The notes: a model not told the origin generated them from the sequence alone. DNA of 45,440 nucleotides from FCB group bacterium (GCA_013152315.1 JAADGP010000064.1:1-45440), one strand, 5' to 3'. Shown: positions 18,530 through 29,628, counted from the first letter of the stretch. Numbers and translations are program-made.

Positions 18530-21500
18530 TTACGAATCGAATTTAACCGATACCAACTTGGAAACCCCCTTTTGTTCCATGGTAACACCGTAGAGATAAT
18601 TGGCCGCTTCCATGGTCAATTTATTATGGGTAACCACCAGAAATTGGGTTTCCTCGCTGAACATTTTCAATACGCGGGTAAACTTATGGATATTAATATC
18701 ATCCAGCGGAGCATCTACCTCATCGAGGATACAATAAGGGCTCGGTTTCACCTGGTATATGGAAAACAACAGGGCGATAGCCGTAAGCGCCTTTTCCCCC
18801 GCGGAAAGCATCCGTAACGATTGATTGCGTTTCCCCGGCGGTTGGGCGCGAATAACAATGTCGGCCTCCAGTGGATCGGGGTCCCCGGCCAATGACAATG
18901 ATGCCGTTCCTCCTTCAAAAAACAACGCGAACAATTTTTCGAAATTGGCTTTAACCAAATCAAACGTTTCTTTGAATTGTTTGCGCGCGATCCGGTCTAT
19001 TTTTTGAATCGTTTCCAACAAATTTTCTTCGGACTCAACCAAATCATCCCGTTGTTCATATAACAACTTTAAACGATCATTCTCCTCTTCGTATTCCGCC
19101 TGAACCGCCATATTAATCGGGCCGATTGATTCCAGTGCCCGTTCTATTCGTTGGATTTCCATTTCCAGGTCGTCTTCATCCCCCAATTCAGAAACGGCGT
19201 GTATCTCATCTTTCTTCTTGGGGATCGCTACCGATACTTCGTAACGATCGCGAATTCGTTCCTGGATCAACTTAATACGTTGTTCGTATTCGGCAATTTG
19301 CAATTCATGTTGCTTCAGTTCCTCTAAAATCCGTTCACGGTTTTTCTGTTCCGAACGGATTTTTTCCTGCAGTTCCTCAATAGCCTGGTACGTCGATGAA
19401 TACGATTCACGTTTTAATTCTATTACCGAACGTTGATGTGTGATTTTCCCGCGAACTTTTTCCAGGGCGGTGTTGCCGTCGGAAATTTGGGTCTCCAAAC
19501 TTACTTTTTTCGCTTCCAGCGTCTCAATTTCATCATCAATCTCATGCCGGCGTTTTTTAAGCTCCTTGATTGTTTCCTCCGCGGTACGCAACTGGAACTG
19601 CAGGTTATCCCGCTGGTTTTCCAGATTTAACAGTTCAATTCTGATATCCTGGACCTGTTGATTAAAGGCATCCCGCTCATTACGGGCCGTTTCGAGGGCC
19701 TGAGTGGCCTCCTTTACCTTTTCGGTTAAAATATCAAAACGGTTTTTTGCTTCCTGTAATTTGGGAACCAATATATCGGTCGAATCCGTAAGCTGATGGA
19801 GCTGTTTTCTCTGTTCCGTTAATTCATGGGTAATCTCCTGGATTGCTTCCAGGGCCTGTGATTGCCGGTAATGGTTGCGGATAATTTCCGTCTCCACACC
19901 CGATTGTTCATCCAGCAACGCTTCCACCTGTAACGAAGATTGTTCAATAACGGTCTCTTTTTGAATAATCTCCTGATCCAGGGATTCCAAATCATTTTTA
20001 ATACGCTGTGATTGATCAACCAATTGATCTATTTCACGGTCCAACTTTTCGATCTTTTGCAAACGACCGATAATGGAACCATGATCGGACTCGGGATGAT
20101 ACTTTAAAATGAAATCGGTACCGGCATAAGTGCCTTTCAGATCCACCAGATTCCAGCCTTTTAACTGCGCGTCCTGCAATGCGATATGGAGGTCTTCCAC
20201 AACAATCAGGTTTCCCAATAAATAGTCAACCAGCGGTTTCAAGGTCTGATCCGCCGTAATAAGGTCCGAAGCGCGACCAATAACGGCACTGGAAGACGGC
20301 AGGGGTTTTAAGCGCGGGGAAACAGCCGATATTTCTTTTAACGGAATAATCGTCAACTTCCCGGTTTGTTCATCCCGGGCTTTCGCCAATGTTTTGAGTG
20401 CCGTTAAACGATCCACGGACACCAGGTAATGCGCTCGGTCGGCAAGGCCGCTGTCCATGGCCAGACGATATTCTTCGTCAACATGAAATAAGTCCGCCAC
20501 GGTTCCCAGGATACCGGGATAATGGTCCTGATTTTCAAGAATATGGCGAACCCCTTCCGGGTACCCTTCCCGGGTCGAAACCAATTCGCGGTAAAACTGC
20601 AACTGCGACTCAAGCGATTCCACCTGGGTCAGAGCGGAGTGATGTTCCAGAGTAAGTTCATGGCGCTTTTTCTGAAGCGTTGAAAGGACTTGCTCCTGCT
20701 CGGACAAATGCTTTTTGCGATCATCCAGTTCAGCTAATATCTGTTTCTTTTTTGCTTCCAGAACTTTTTGTTCATCCGAGTAATCGGCTTGATTCGATTC
20801 CAGCACTTCCAGTTTATCCGCAAGATGCTTAATCCGCTCCCTTTTTTCCTGTATCAGCGAGTTGGTCCGGTCAATTAATGCCTGCTGATCGGCAACCTTT
20901 TTTTGTTCTTCCCACCGGAGCGCCCGGATATGCTCCACTTCGGCCTGGGCCTTGCGGTAAGCTTCTTCCAATTGCCCGAATTCTTCCCTTTTTGCTTTGT
21001 AAGCCTGGAGTTTTTCGTCGATACGCGGCTCCAGCAGGCGAATTTCCTCGGAATAATCCTTGATATGATTCTCCAATTGGGTCAGTTTGCTCTGGTTGGT
21101 CGTTCTCTCCAGCGTCAAACGGTTAACCGCGTTGACGGCGGATCGGATTTGTTCCGTCCAAACGAGAACGTTTTGCCGAACTTGTTCCCGCTCATTCTCC
21201 AATTCATCGAGCGCTGACTGCAGGGAAGTCAATTCCTTTTCATATTCCTGGTAAGTCTTTTGCAGATTGAGCAATTCCGCTTCGCGAACATCTTCCTCCG
21301 CCGTTTTGGACTCTCTCAAATGTCTAAACTCTTTTATTTTTAAACGCAGGGGTTCCGCGAGCGCATTATATTTCAAAATTTGAATAGTCGCTAAGGCGAT
21401 TTCCTTTTCCTTCAGTTTCTCTTTCAGCTTGGCGTGACGTTTGAAACGCTTTAACTGGAGATTCAGGGAACGGACTTTGGATTCAACCTCAGTAATAATA

Positions 21501-22078
21501 TCATTAATTCTTTCCAGATCCTGTTTTGTGGCCTCAAACTTCCGAAATGCCGATCGCCGTTGTGACTTATACTTGTTAATCCCCGCCGCTTCCTCAAACA
21601 TCCGTTTTCGTTCATCGCCTGCTTCCGACAGTATTTGCTCAATCATTTTCAATTCAATGACTGAATAGGCATCCGCTCCCATTCCCGTATCGACAAAAAG
21701 ATTTTGGATGTCTTTCAAGCGACAGGGAGTGCGATTCAGGAAATATTCACTTTCGCCATTGCGATACAAACGACGTCCGACCTCGATATCGGTATACTCA
21801 ACCGGCAATTTGCCCCGGTTATTATGAACGGTCAGGTACACTTCGGAAACACTTAAAGGTTTAAGACCCTTGGCCCCGTTAAAAATAACGTCCTCCATTT
21901 TACCGCTGCGGAGAACGCTGTATTTCTGTTCACCAAGCACCCAACGAATTGCGTCCACAATATTTGTTTTACCACATCCGTTGGGACCGACAATAGCAGT
22001 AATGCCTTCGCCAAAATGCAATACTTCTTTATTGGCGAACGACTTAAAGCCTTGAATTTTAAGTTCGGATATATACAT
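18530..22078 (-). CDS. smc: Chromosome segregation protein SMC
   Basis: A 1182-residue ATPase of the bacterial condensin, which loops and compacts DNA with ScpA and ScpB. Walker A is GPNGCGKTNIVDAIRW (about residues 31-46). Two long coiled coils flank a hinge near residues 500-650 (ILGTVADLFHVDEEYRLAMD through TYAGTDFILKYHPESDHGS). The C-terminal head has the signature MLSAGEKALTAIALLFS and Walker B YCILDEVDAPLDDINI. Length and order are typical for bacterial SMC. It is transcribed toward the SGNH gene. scpA, scpB and ftsY are not present, so its usual partners lie elsewhere. Confidence 0.97.
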   Translation of the reverse strand: MYISELKIQGFKSFANKEVLHFGEGITAIVGPNGCGKTNIVDAIRWVLGEQKYSVLRSGKMEDVIFNGAKGLKPLSVSEVYLTVHNNRGKLPVEYTDIEVGRRLYRNGESEYFLNRTPCRLKDIQNLFVDTGMGADAYSVIELKMIEQILSEAGDERKRMFEEAAGINKYKSQRRSAFRKFEATKQDLERINDIITEVESKVRSLNLQLKRFKRHAKLKEKLKEKEIALATIQILKYNALAEPLRLKIKEFRHLRESKTAEEDVREAELLNLQKTYQEYEKELTSLQSALDELENEREQVRQNVLVWTEQIRSAVNAVNRLTLERTTNQSKLTQLENHIKDYSEEIRLLEPRIDEKLQAYKAKREEFGQLEEAYRKAQAEVEHIRALRWEEQKKVADQQALIDRTNSLIQEKRERIKHLADKLEVLESNQADYSDEQKVLEAKKKQILAELDDRKKHLSEQEQVLSTLQKKRHELTLEHHSALTQVESLESQLQFYRELVSTREGYPEGVRHILENQDHYPGILGTVADLFHVDEEYRLAMDSGLADRAHYLVSVDRLTALKTLAKARDEQTGKLTIIPLKEISAVSPRLKPLPSSSAVIGRASDLITADQTLKPLVDYLLGNLIVVEDLHIALQDAQLKGWNLVDLKGTYAGTDFILKYHPESDHGSIIGRLQKIEKLDREIDQLVDQSQRIKNDLESLDQEIIQKETVIEQSSLQVEALLDEQSGVETEIIRNHYRQSQALEAIQEITHELTEQRKQLHQLTDSTDILVPKLQEAKNRFDILTEKVKEATQALETARNERDAFNQQVQDIRIELLNLENQRDNLQFQLRTAEETIKELKKRRHEIDDEIETLEAKKVSLETQISDGNTALEKVRGKITHQRSVIELKRESYSSTYQAIEELQEKIRSEQKNRERILEELKQHELQIAEYEQRIKLIQERIRDRYEVSVAIPKKKDEIHAVSELGDEDDLEMEIQRIERALESIGPINMAVQAEYEEENDRLKLLYEQRDDLVESEENLLETIQKIDRIARKQFKETFDLVKANFEKLFALFFEGGTASLSLAGDPDPLEADIVIRAQPPGKRNQSLRMLSAGEKALTAIALLFSIYQVKPSPYCILDEVDAPLDDINIHKFTRVLKMFSEETQFLVVTHNKLTMEAANYLYGVTMEQKGVSKLVSVKFDS

Positions 22079-22212
22079 TCAGAATTATTTGGCGCCTTTT
22101 TCCGTCGTAAAGTTTACGGATTCCGGAAAGGCGATACTATGTTTTAAATCGGGTTAAATCGTGATAATCCCACCGACATCTCTTTTGTCAAAGACGTTTT
22201 TATCACCCTCAC

Positions 22213-22557
22213 TTATCCCGGCGGCCAGGTCATTTTCCTGCCACCCAATAAATGCAAATGAATATGAAAAACATCCTGTCCCGCATCGGCGTTACAATTA
22301 AATACGGTTCGATAACCCCGTTCCGCAATCCCTTTTTCCCGCGCGATTTTCTGCGCCACCAGCAGAATCTCACCGATCAATTTCTTTTGTTCACCAACAA
22401 TATTATTGAGTGTTGGAATATGCTTTTTGGGTATGATTAATACGTGGACCGGTGCCTGAGGATTAATATCATTGAAAGCCACAACTTCTTCATTTTCATA
22501 AACAATTTCCGCCGGGATTTCCTTGTCAACGATTTTGCAGAATATACAATCGTTCAT
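22213..22557 (-). CDS. HIT-family nucleotide-binding protein
   Basis: A 114-residue protein with the histidine-triad motif DVFHIHLHLLGGRKMTWPPG near the C-terminus. It opens NDCIFCKIVDKEIPAEIVYE, which contains the conserved CxxC-like 'CIFC' of the HINT group. HINT-type enzymes hydrolyse adenosine 5'-phosphoramidates. The ATG overlaps the rsmE stop codon in an ATGA junction. The protein is of normal length for the group. Confidence 0.93.
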   Translation of the reverse strand: MNDCIFCKIVDKEIPAEIVYENEEVVAFNDINPQAPVHVLIIPKKHIPTLNNIVGEQKKLIGEILLVAQKIAREKGIAERGYRTVFNCNADAGQDVFHIHLHLLGGRKMTWPPG

Positions 22558-23300
22558 TCTTTTTCCTCCGTCAATGGTGTTGAATTTAATTCGTTTAAAA
22601 TAGCCAGGGACACCAGCACAGCCGTTTCCGACCGCAGCCGTCTTTTCCCCAGATTAATGATTTCAATACCGTGCTGCTTTAACAGACTTAGTTCCGCCGG
22701 GGTAAAATCGCCTTCCGGACCAATAATGACATGAACCGGTCGGGTTTTGTCCCGGCCTGATTCATTCCAATGTTTCAGCGTAAGCGTACCTTCCGCATGA
22801 CAGGCCACATAACCATCTTTCTTATTGTTGCGTGTAAGCCATGACGCTAAAGTTACCGGCTCCTTGACTTCGGGGAAATAACTCCGGCCGCATTGTTTCG
22901 CGGTGGCGACGACAATTCGGGACAACCGATCAATGTTAACGGTCCGTCGGACACACCGGTCCATTATTACGGGCTGGATCGACTTAACTCCCAACTCAAC
23001 GGCTTTTTCCACCGCCAATTCCATCCGGTCCCGTTTCAAAATCGCCAGGGCAAGATGCAATTCCTGACGATTCTCCCCCCAACCCGGGTAAGCATGCAAA
23101 ATTGTGCCGGAAACCCCCTGCCCATCCACTTCTTCAACAAGGGCCCGGTACATTGTCCCCCGGCCGTTGCTTAACCAGATATCGGTTCCCGCCGGTTTTC
23201 GCAAAACGCGTTGGAAATGATGGGATTCGTCCGGGTCAAGGATGAATTCATCCCCCGTTATATTTTCAGGTGACACGTAAAAGAATATTCGGTCGGCCAT
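22554..23300 (-). CDS. rsmE: 16S rRNA m3U1498 methyltransferase RsmE
   Basis: A 248-residue SPOUT-fold enzyme that methylates U1498 of 16S rRNA. The N-terminal PUA-like domain has DPDESHHFQRVLRKPAGTDI. The knot domain carries LALAILKRDRMELAVEKAVE, VIIGPEGDFTPAELSLL and LGKRRLRSETAVLVSLAIL. All are family hallmarks. Its ATG is embedded in the stop of the upstream outer-membrane gene (TAATG), and it overlaps the HIT gene by four bases, so these three are likely co-translated. Confidence 0.96.
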   Translation of the reverse strand: MADRIFFYVSPENITGDEFILDPDESHHFQRVLRKPAGTDIWLSNGRGTMYRALVEEVDGQGVSGTILHAYPGWGENRQELHLALAILKRDRMELAVEKAVELGVKSIQPVIMDRCVRRTVNIDRLSRIVVATAKQCGRSYFPEVKEPVTLASWLTRNNKKDGYVACHAEGTLTLKHWNESGRDKTRPVHVIIGPEGDFTPAELSLLKQHGIEIINLGKRRLRSETAVLVSLAILNELNSTPLTEEKE

Positions 23301-23884
23301 TATTTGCGTCGACCAAACGCTATTTGAAATAATAATCCGTTGTACTGAGTTTTTCCGTCAACGCGTCCTCTCATGGGAAAAATATCCATACCGGCGCTGA
23401 TAGAAAGAACACTGCCTCCCATCCAGAGGATATCGGTCCCGACTCCAATGTAACCGCCGAGGGTGATTTGTAATTCCGGCTCCTGCCAGCGATCGACAAA
23501 TCGCGAATACGATTCATCGCCGTTAATGGTAATCAGGGGCCCGGCTTTGGCCGTTATAAACGGTGTGAAATTATTTTCGATTTTCCCATGGAAGGGGAAA
23601 TAGAACAAACTTCCGAAAATCGGTACCATAACCAAACTTTGATCGTTTACCGTATAGGATTGTCCGGAATAGTAATCATAAACGATTAATTCATCCTTGG
23701 ATTTGATATCGAATAACCGAATTTCCGCTCCGGTAAAGAGGTTCGGTTTCAGTTCCCATCGCCGCTGGTACATGATACCGGATCCCTGGGAACCGATATT
23801 CAGGCCAAAAGCACTGTCCCGGACTTTAAGCTCACCGGTAAGCAACGTTAACATGGTAACGATTAATAGCGCTGTCCTCAGCAT
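23300..23884 (-). CDS. Secreted, probably outer-membrane beta-barrel protein of unknown function
   Basis: About 194 residues if translation starts at the ATG at 23884, which gives a good signal peptide (MLRTALLIVTMLTLLTGELK). An upstream in-frame ATG at 23959 would add 25 very basic residues ahead of it and looks less likely. After the signal come alternating strands such as FGLNIGSQGSGIMYQRRWEL and WMGGSVLSISAGMDIFPM, then GLLFQIAFGRRK at the end. The terminal Phe and the pattern fit an 8-10 strand barrel. No named family is recognised. The gene leads rsmE and the HIT gene in an overlapping cluster. Confidence 0.7.
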   Translation of the reverse strand: MLRTALLIVTMLTLLTGELKVRDSAFGLNIGSQGSGIMYQRRWELKPNLFTGAEIRLFDIKSKDELIVYDYYSGQSYTVNDQSLVMVPIFGSLFYFPFHGKIENNFTPFITAKAGPLITINGDESYSRFVDRWQEPELQITLGGYIGVGTDILWMGGSVLSISAGMDIFPMRGRVDGKTQYNGLLFQIAFGRRK

Positions 23885-24026
23885 TATTTTCGGTTCCTGA
23901 CTGTTTTTATTTGTTTTTCGGAACCTTCTGAAATTCCGAAATTGTCGCTTTCCGGGCAACCTTTCGTATCGGTCCCTGCCGCGTTTTTGAAACGATAATC
24001 ATTTTACGCAATAACAACGCAAATTA

Positions 24027-25049
24027 TCAAGGAACCAATACTACTTTACCTAACTGACGGCGGTTTTCAAGATACTGATGGGCTTTCTGCACATCCTTCA
24101 TCGGAAATATCCGATCTACAACCGGTTTTATTTTCCGTTCTTTCAGCAGGGCAAAAGCAGCCTCGAAAGCGGCCACATCACCCATGGTCGATCCCAAAAC
24201 CGATTGTTGTTTGAAAAACAGGTGTCGCAAATCTAGGTTTACTTTGGCACCCGTGGTAGCGCCGCAGGTTACCAGCCGTCCGCCCCGGCCCAGGGCTTTT
24301 AAACTGGTTTCCCAGGTTGCGGCGCCGACATGTTCAAAAACAACATCCACTCCATTACCGGCGGTCACTTCCTTCACGATTGTAAGGACTTCCTGCCGGT
24401 AATGGTCAATCACGATATCCGCTCCCAATTCTTTCGCCAAGCGCAATTTTTCTTCGGAACCACCGGTCGCAATAACAAAACAATGCCTGGTTTTGGCGAT
24501 TTGGACGGCCATACTACCGACCCCGGAACCGGCTCCCCATACCAACACCGACTCTCCGGGTTCGATTTGAGCCCGCCGAACCAACATGGCGTATGCCGTC
24601 TGGCCCACCAGCGCGAAGGAAGCCGCTTCTTCGAATAACAGGAAGTCGGGTTTTAATCGGAGATTCTTTTCCTCCACAACCATCAATTCACAATGGGTGC
24701 CGTTTTGGTTTTCCCCGTAGATACCAAACGATTTGCAATAATTTTCCCGACCGGTCTCACAAAACCGGCAATGTCCGCAATACGTCAGCGGCTGAATGAT
24801 AACTTCATCGCCCGGCTTGAAGGACGTTACCCCCTTCCCGACTTCCTCCACGACGCCGGCGCCGTCGCTGCCCAAAATGATCGGCAACGGAGTACCCGGA
24901 ACACCATTACGTATCCAGATATCCAGATGGTTTAAGGAAGTCGCTTTAATTCGCACAAGAACCTGTGAGTCACCCGGTTTCGGATCCGGTATTTCTTCCC
25001 ACTGCAGAACTTCCGGTCCGCCGTGGGTATGAATACGAACTGCTTTCAT
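24027..25049 (-). CDS. Zinc-dependent alcohol dehydrogenase / quinone oxidoreductase (MDR family)
   Basis: A 340-residue NAD(P)-dependent oxidoreductase. It starts MKAVRIHTHGGPEVLQWEEI, like quinone oxidoreductases. It also has the structural zinc Cys set TYCGHCRFCETGRENYCKS. The Rossmann motif is VLVWGAGSGVGSMAVQIAKT, followed by ELGADIVIDH and VDVVFEHVGAATW. The mix places it in the zinc-binding MDR branch. The substrate is unknown. Its ATG overlaps the DoxX stop codon in an ATGA junction, so it is the last gene of the folB-to-ADH operon. Confidence 0.88.
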   Translation of the reverse strand: MKAVRIHTHGGPEVLQWEEIPDPKPGDSQVLVRIKATSLNHLDIWIRNGVPGTPLPIILGSDGAGVVEEVGKGVTSFKPGDEVIIQPLTYCGHCRFCETGRENYCKSFGIYGENQNGTHCELMVVEEKNLRLKPDFLLFEEAASFALVGQTAYAMLVRRAQIEPGESVLVWGAGSGVGSMAVQIAKTRHCFVIATGGSEEKLRLAKELGADIVIDHYRQEVLTIVKEVTAGNGVDVVFEHVGAATWETSLKALGRGGRLVTCGATTGAKVNLDLRHLFFKQQSVLGSTMGDVAAFEAAFALLKERKIKPVVDRIFPMKDVQKAHQYLENRRQLGKVVLVP

Positions 25050-25480
25050 AAATCACCCCCGAATAATTTTGCATCGAGACTGTATTCCCCGGGACCGATC
25101 CATAGAAGACTGAAAAACAAAATCCCGGCTTCCATTGCGTGGTAAGGGCTACCCTGCCCGGTTATTATATGAAATCCCGCTGCCGCGACCATCGTCAACA
25201 ACAGGAAAATAAGCGCAATACGGAAAAACAACCCTAATATAAGTAAAATCCCCCCTCCGAATTCCGAAATAGCGGCCAGGAAACCCCAAAAAGCGTAATG
25301 GAGTTCCAGACCAAAGCTCCCCACTCCTTTGGCGCCGATATCGGCCCACGTTGCCACTCCTCCAAACAATTTCGGGTATCCATGCAGGACAAACATGATT
25401 CCCATTCCGACCCGTAATATCACCAGGCCTGCGTCTCCGTATTTATATCTACCAAATAACAGGTGTCTAATATTCGCCAA
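25046..25480 (-). CDS. DoxX family integral membrane protein
   Basis: A 144-residue inner-membrane protein with four predicted helices. It opens ILRVGMGIMFVLHGYPKLFG, with the family's conserved RxxxGxxFxxHGxxKLFG pattern, and GVGSFGLELHYAFWGFLAAI continues into EFGGGILLILGLFFRIALI. The DoxX family takes part in electron transfer or membrane redox stress in several bacteria. The start codon is TTG at 25480. It overlaps the next gene, the zinc oxidoreductase, by four bases, so the two may act together. Confidence 0.88.
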   Translation of the reverse strand: MANIRHLLFGRYKYGDAGLVILRVGMGIMFVLHGYPKLFGGVATWADIGAKGVGSFGLELHYAFWGFLAAISEFGGGILLILGLFFRIALIFLLLTMVAAAGFHIITGQGSPYHAMEAGILFFSLLWIGPGEYSLDAKLFGGDL

Positions 25481-25488
25481 GACCCAGA

Positions 25489-25668
25489 CTAATCCTGATT
25501 ATCCAAATCCTTGAATTCCGCATCCTGAATATCCATTTTGGACAGGGCGTCATCCTTTTCGCTGTCAGCTCCTGACTTGATGTTGCCCGTTATTTTTATA
25601 TCGGAAATAAAACGATATATATTAACCGCCAGATAAATAATCGCTCCGATAAGTATTAATTTTAACAA
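25489..25668 (-). CDS. Small single-span membrane protein (59 aa) with acidic tail
   Basis: This short frame starts with TTG at 25668, two bases after the stop of the deoxynucleoside kinase. It ends 8 bases before the DoxX start. The sequence begins MLKLILIGAIIYLAVNIYRF, a membrane helix, followed by a basic turn (ISDIKITGNIKS). It ends in a charged acidic tail (GADSEKDDALSKMDIQDAEF then KDLDNQD). The layout resembles small DUF4834-like proteins of FCB bacteria, but homology is not proven. Its position, in register with tightly packed neighbours on both sides, supports a real gene. No alternative gene explains the 180 bases. Confidence 0.6.
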   Translation of the reverse strand: MLKLILIGAIIYLAVNIYRFISDIKITGNIKSGADSEKDDALSKMDIQDAEFKDLDNQD

Positions 25669-25670
25669 AA

Positions 25671-26312
25671 CTAAAACCCGGTGGATGGGTTAAAAAATTT
25701 GGTTCCCGTAACCGGTTGGCGGATCACGTTGATTACTTCTTCCAAATCATTCGGGTTATGAACAAAATCGATGTTGTTGGTATTAATAATTACCAGCGGC
25801 GTGTCCTGATAGCGGAAAAAGAATTCGGTATAGACCTGATTCAAAGCGTCAATATATTCCCACGAGACATTCGATTCGAAGGATCGGCCGCGCCGCGCGA
25901 TATTTCGCATTAACGTATCCGTATCCGCCTGAAGATAAATAACCAGGTCGGGACTAATCACGTTCCGTTCCAACAGGTTGGCTACCGTATCGTACAGGTT
26001 CATCTCTTTTTCGCTCAAATTGAGCGAAGCGAATAACCGGTCCTTGACGAACATATAATCGGTGATCAGCAATTTGTGGAATATGTCCACCTGACGGAGC
26101 TCCTGCTGCTGCTGATAACGTTTAAGCAAAAAGAATAATTGGGTTTGAAACGCGTATCGATCCGGATCACGATAAAAATCCGCCAGAAAAGGGTTGTCTT
26201 CGAACTCCTCCAAAACCATACGCGCGCCCAACCGCTCGGCCAACAGTTTGACCAGACTGGTCTTACCGACCCCGATCGGTCCCTCAACGGCAATGTAATA
26301 AAGATTCCTCAT
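25671..26312 (-). CDS. Deoxynucleoside kinase (deoxyadenosine/deoxyguanosine kinase family)
   Basis: About 213 residues from the ATG at 26312, which overlaps the folK stop (ATGA). The P-loop VEGPIGVGKTSLVKLLAERL stands near the N-terminus. Downstream are ITDYMFVKDRLFASLNLS, carrying the conserved D-R motif, and ARRGRSFESNVSWEYIDALN, carrying the Arg-rich lid. These match the dGK/dAK family, which salvages deoxynucleosides. The gene sits between folK and the small membrane protein. An upstream ATG would add 16 residues that the family does not have. The preferred nucleoside cannot be decided. Confidence 0.9.
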   Translation of the reverse strand: MRNLYYIAVEGPIGVGKTSLVKLLAERLGARMVLEEFEDNPFLADFYRDPDRYAFQTQLFFLLKRYQQQQELRQVDIFHKLLITDYMFVKDRLFASLNLSEKEMNLYDTVANLLERNVISPDLVIYLQADTDTLMRNIARRGRSFESNVSWEYIDALNQVYTEFFFRYQDTPLVIINTNNIDFVHNPNDLEEVINVIRQPVTGTKFFNPSTGF

Positions 26313-26815
26313 GCGCTTTTCTCCGGATAATGTTTTTCCACCCGGGATTGATCCGGACAAATGCGCAGTAAATCATACACGGTCAATTTCCACTTCCTGA
26401 TCACAAAATTCGGCGCTATTTCACAAAAAGGAATTAAAACAAATCGTCGATTGGGCATATCCGGGTGGGGAATGACAAGTCGTTCGGTGTTTATAATCTC
26501 ATCGTCATAACACAGAATATCGATGTCAATCGTCCGGGGCATATTTTTTTCGCGGACCTCGGGCCGTCCCAACAGCGATTCAACATAGCGAATTGTATCG
26601 AACAATTCAAAAGCTGAAAATTCGGTTTTTAATTCCACAACCGTATTTAAAAAATCAGGCTGGTCACGGTTATATAACGGTTCGGTTTCGTAAAATGACG
26701 CGCTTCTGAGATCGTGAATCTCAGGATAGGTACTCAAAGAAGTAATGGCACCAGCTAAATTTGCCTCCCGGTCACCGGCATTGGAGCCCAAAGACAGATA
26801 AGCCACCTCAGACAT
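26309..26815 (-). CDS. folK: 6-hydroxymethyl-7,8-dihydropterin pyrophosphokinase FolK
   Basis: About 168 residues from the ATG at 26815. It begins MSEVAYLSLGSNAGDREANL, the FolK signature. It continues with PLYNRDQPDFLNTVVELKTE and the ATP-binding block VREKNMPRTIDIDILCYDDE. It ends with a HPDMPNRRFVLIPFCEIAP segment, also typical. The enzyme transfers pyrophosphate to 6-hydroxymethyldihydropterin in folate synthesis. It overlaps folB by 8 bases and the deoxynucleoside kinase by 4 bases. A start 16 codons upstream would lie inside folB and adds unconserved residues. Confidence 0.95.
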   Translation of the reverse strand: MSEVAYLSLGSNAGDREANLAGAITSLSTYPEIHDLRSASFYETEPLYNRDQPDFLNTVVELKTEFSAFELFDTIRYVESLLGRPEVREKNMPRTIDIDILCYDDEIINTERLVIPHPDMPNRRFVLIPFCEIAPNFVIRKWKLTVYDLLRICPDQSRVEKHYPEKSA

Positions 26816-27176
26816 AGTCTGTTTTGCACCTCTCCACCTCAACTTCCACCGTGTCCAATACACCTTTCACAGGAGCATGAGGTTTACGCACGCGCACTAT
26901 CAAACGATCCACTTCATAGAGTTCTATTATGGTCCGGGCAATCTTTTCCGCCAACGCTTCCACAAGATAGAACTTGTTGTTTTTGGTACAGTCGTAAACG
27001 GTTTCGTATATCGCCTGATAATCCAAGGTGTATTTGATATCATCTGCCTGACCGGCTTTTTTCAAAGATCGATACAGATCAAGATCAACTTCAAATTTTC
27101 CACCCAGGTCTTTTTCCGAAGCACTCATTCCGTGGTATCCGTAAAAAACCATATTTTTTAATCGAATAACATCCAT
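26808..27176 (-). CDS. folB: Dihydroneopterin aldolase FolB
   Basis: About 122 residues, starting MDVIRLKNMVFYGYHGM at 27176. It shows the family's GYHGMSASEKDLGGKFEVDL and VEALAEKIARTIIE. The C-terminal catalytic part is RVRKPHAPVKGVLDTVEVEV with its lysine. FolB converts dihydroneopterin to 6-hydroxymethyldihydropterin plus glycolaldehyde, one step before FolK. An in-frame ATG 32 codons upstream is rejected because it adds residues with no counterpart in the family. It is the first gene of the folB-folK-kinase-DoxX-ADH operon. Confidence 0.94.
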   Translation of the reverse strand: MDVIRLKNMVFYGYHGMSASEKDLGGKFEVDLDLYRSLKKAGQADDIKYTLDYQAIYETVYDCTKNNKFYLVEALAEKIARTIIELYEVDRLIVRVRKPHAPVKGVLDTVEVEVERCKTDYV

Positions 27177-27406
27177 AGTAAGAGAATTTACCCCAGCGTC
27201 TCGAGAGGAGTCAAGTACGGTAAAAACCAATACATTGCCCGTAGTTTGTATTTCGCACCCCTTCTTAACCACATTTATCGTTACTCCCCGGTGGATATTG
27301 TCCTACAATAAACTTTTTGTGATTGTCCGGTTCAGGCACTTTGGTAAACCGATATCCAAACGTGGAGATCGTTGGCTTTTGTTCCCGGTCGTTAAACTCC
27401 CGATAG

Positions 27407-27444
27407 AAAAAGCCCTCCCACCGTATTGTGGAGAGAGGGCTTTT
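27407..27444 (-). terminator. Rho-independent terminator after groL
   Basis: Arms AAAAGCCCTC and GAGGGCTTTT, with an inner CCAC/GTGG pair, form a strong stem 25 bases past the groL stop. On the minus strand it is followed by a run of T. The symmetry would let it also stop transcription from the plus strand. Confidence 0.88.
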
Positions 27445-27468
27445 ATCAACAACTGATTAAAAGGAGGT

Positions 27469-29399
<1,931 letters not shown>

Positions 29400-29470
29400 T
29401 TAACACTCCTAACCTTTCTTGTGTTGAATTAATTAAATTATTGTTAACTCCAACCATAATACTGCAAAAT

Positions 29471-29498
29471 GCAGCAGGGAAGTTAAAAAACCTGCTGC
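29471..29498 (-). promoter_or_regulatory. Hairpin in the groESL leader
   Basis: Perfect arms GCAGCAGG and CCTGCTGC are separated by 12 nt, mostly T and A on the coding strand. The element lies between CIRCE and groS and would be transcribed if the promoter is at or upstream of CIRCE. A short T run follows only loosely, so it is not a convincing terminator. Confidence 0.55.
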
Positions 29499-29516
29499 CC
29501 TTGAATCAATACATAT

Positions 29517-29543
29517 TTAGCACTCTTCCAAAGAGAGTGCTAA
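29517..29543. promoter_or_regulatory. CIRCE operator (HrcA binding site) for groESL
   Basis: An exact match to the CIRCE consensus: TTAGCACTC, nine bases, GAGTGCTAA. It sits 118 bases upstream of the groS start. In many bacteria HrcA binds CIRCE and represses groESL until heat stress draws GroEL away. hrcA itself is not in the window. Confidence 0.97.
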
Positions 29544-29628
29544 ATTGAGTTACAACAGGCGATTAAATTCTAAGATATAAATACGATATGAAAGAGTGTT
29601 AATATGCGTCTATAATCGATAAATCAAC

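Noticed and set aside
27461-27468. AAGGAGG on the plus strand downstream of groL
   Set aside because: It looks like a ribosome site, but no plus-strand frame follows. The bases belong to the complement of the end of groL.
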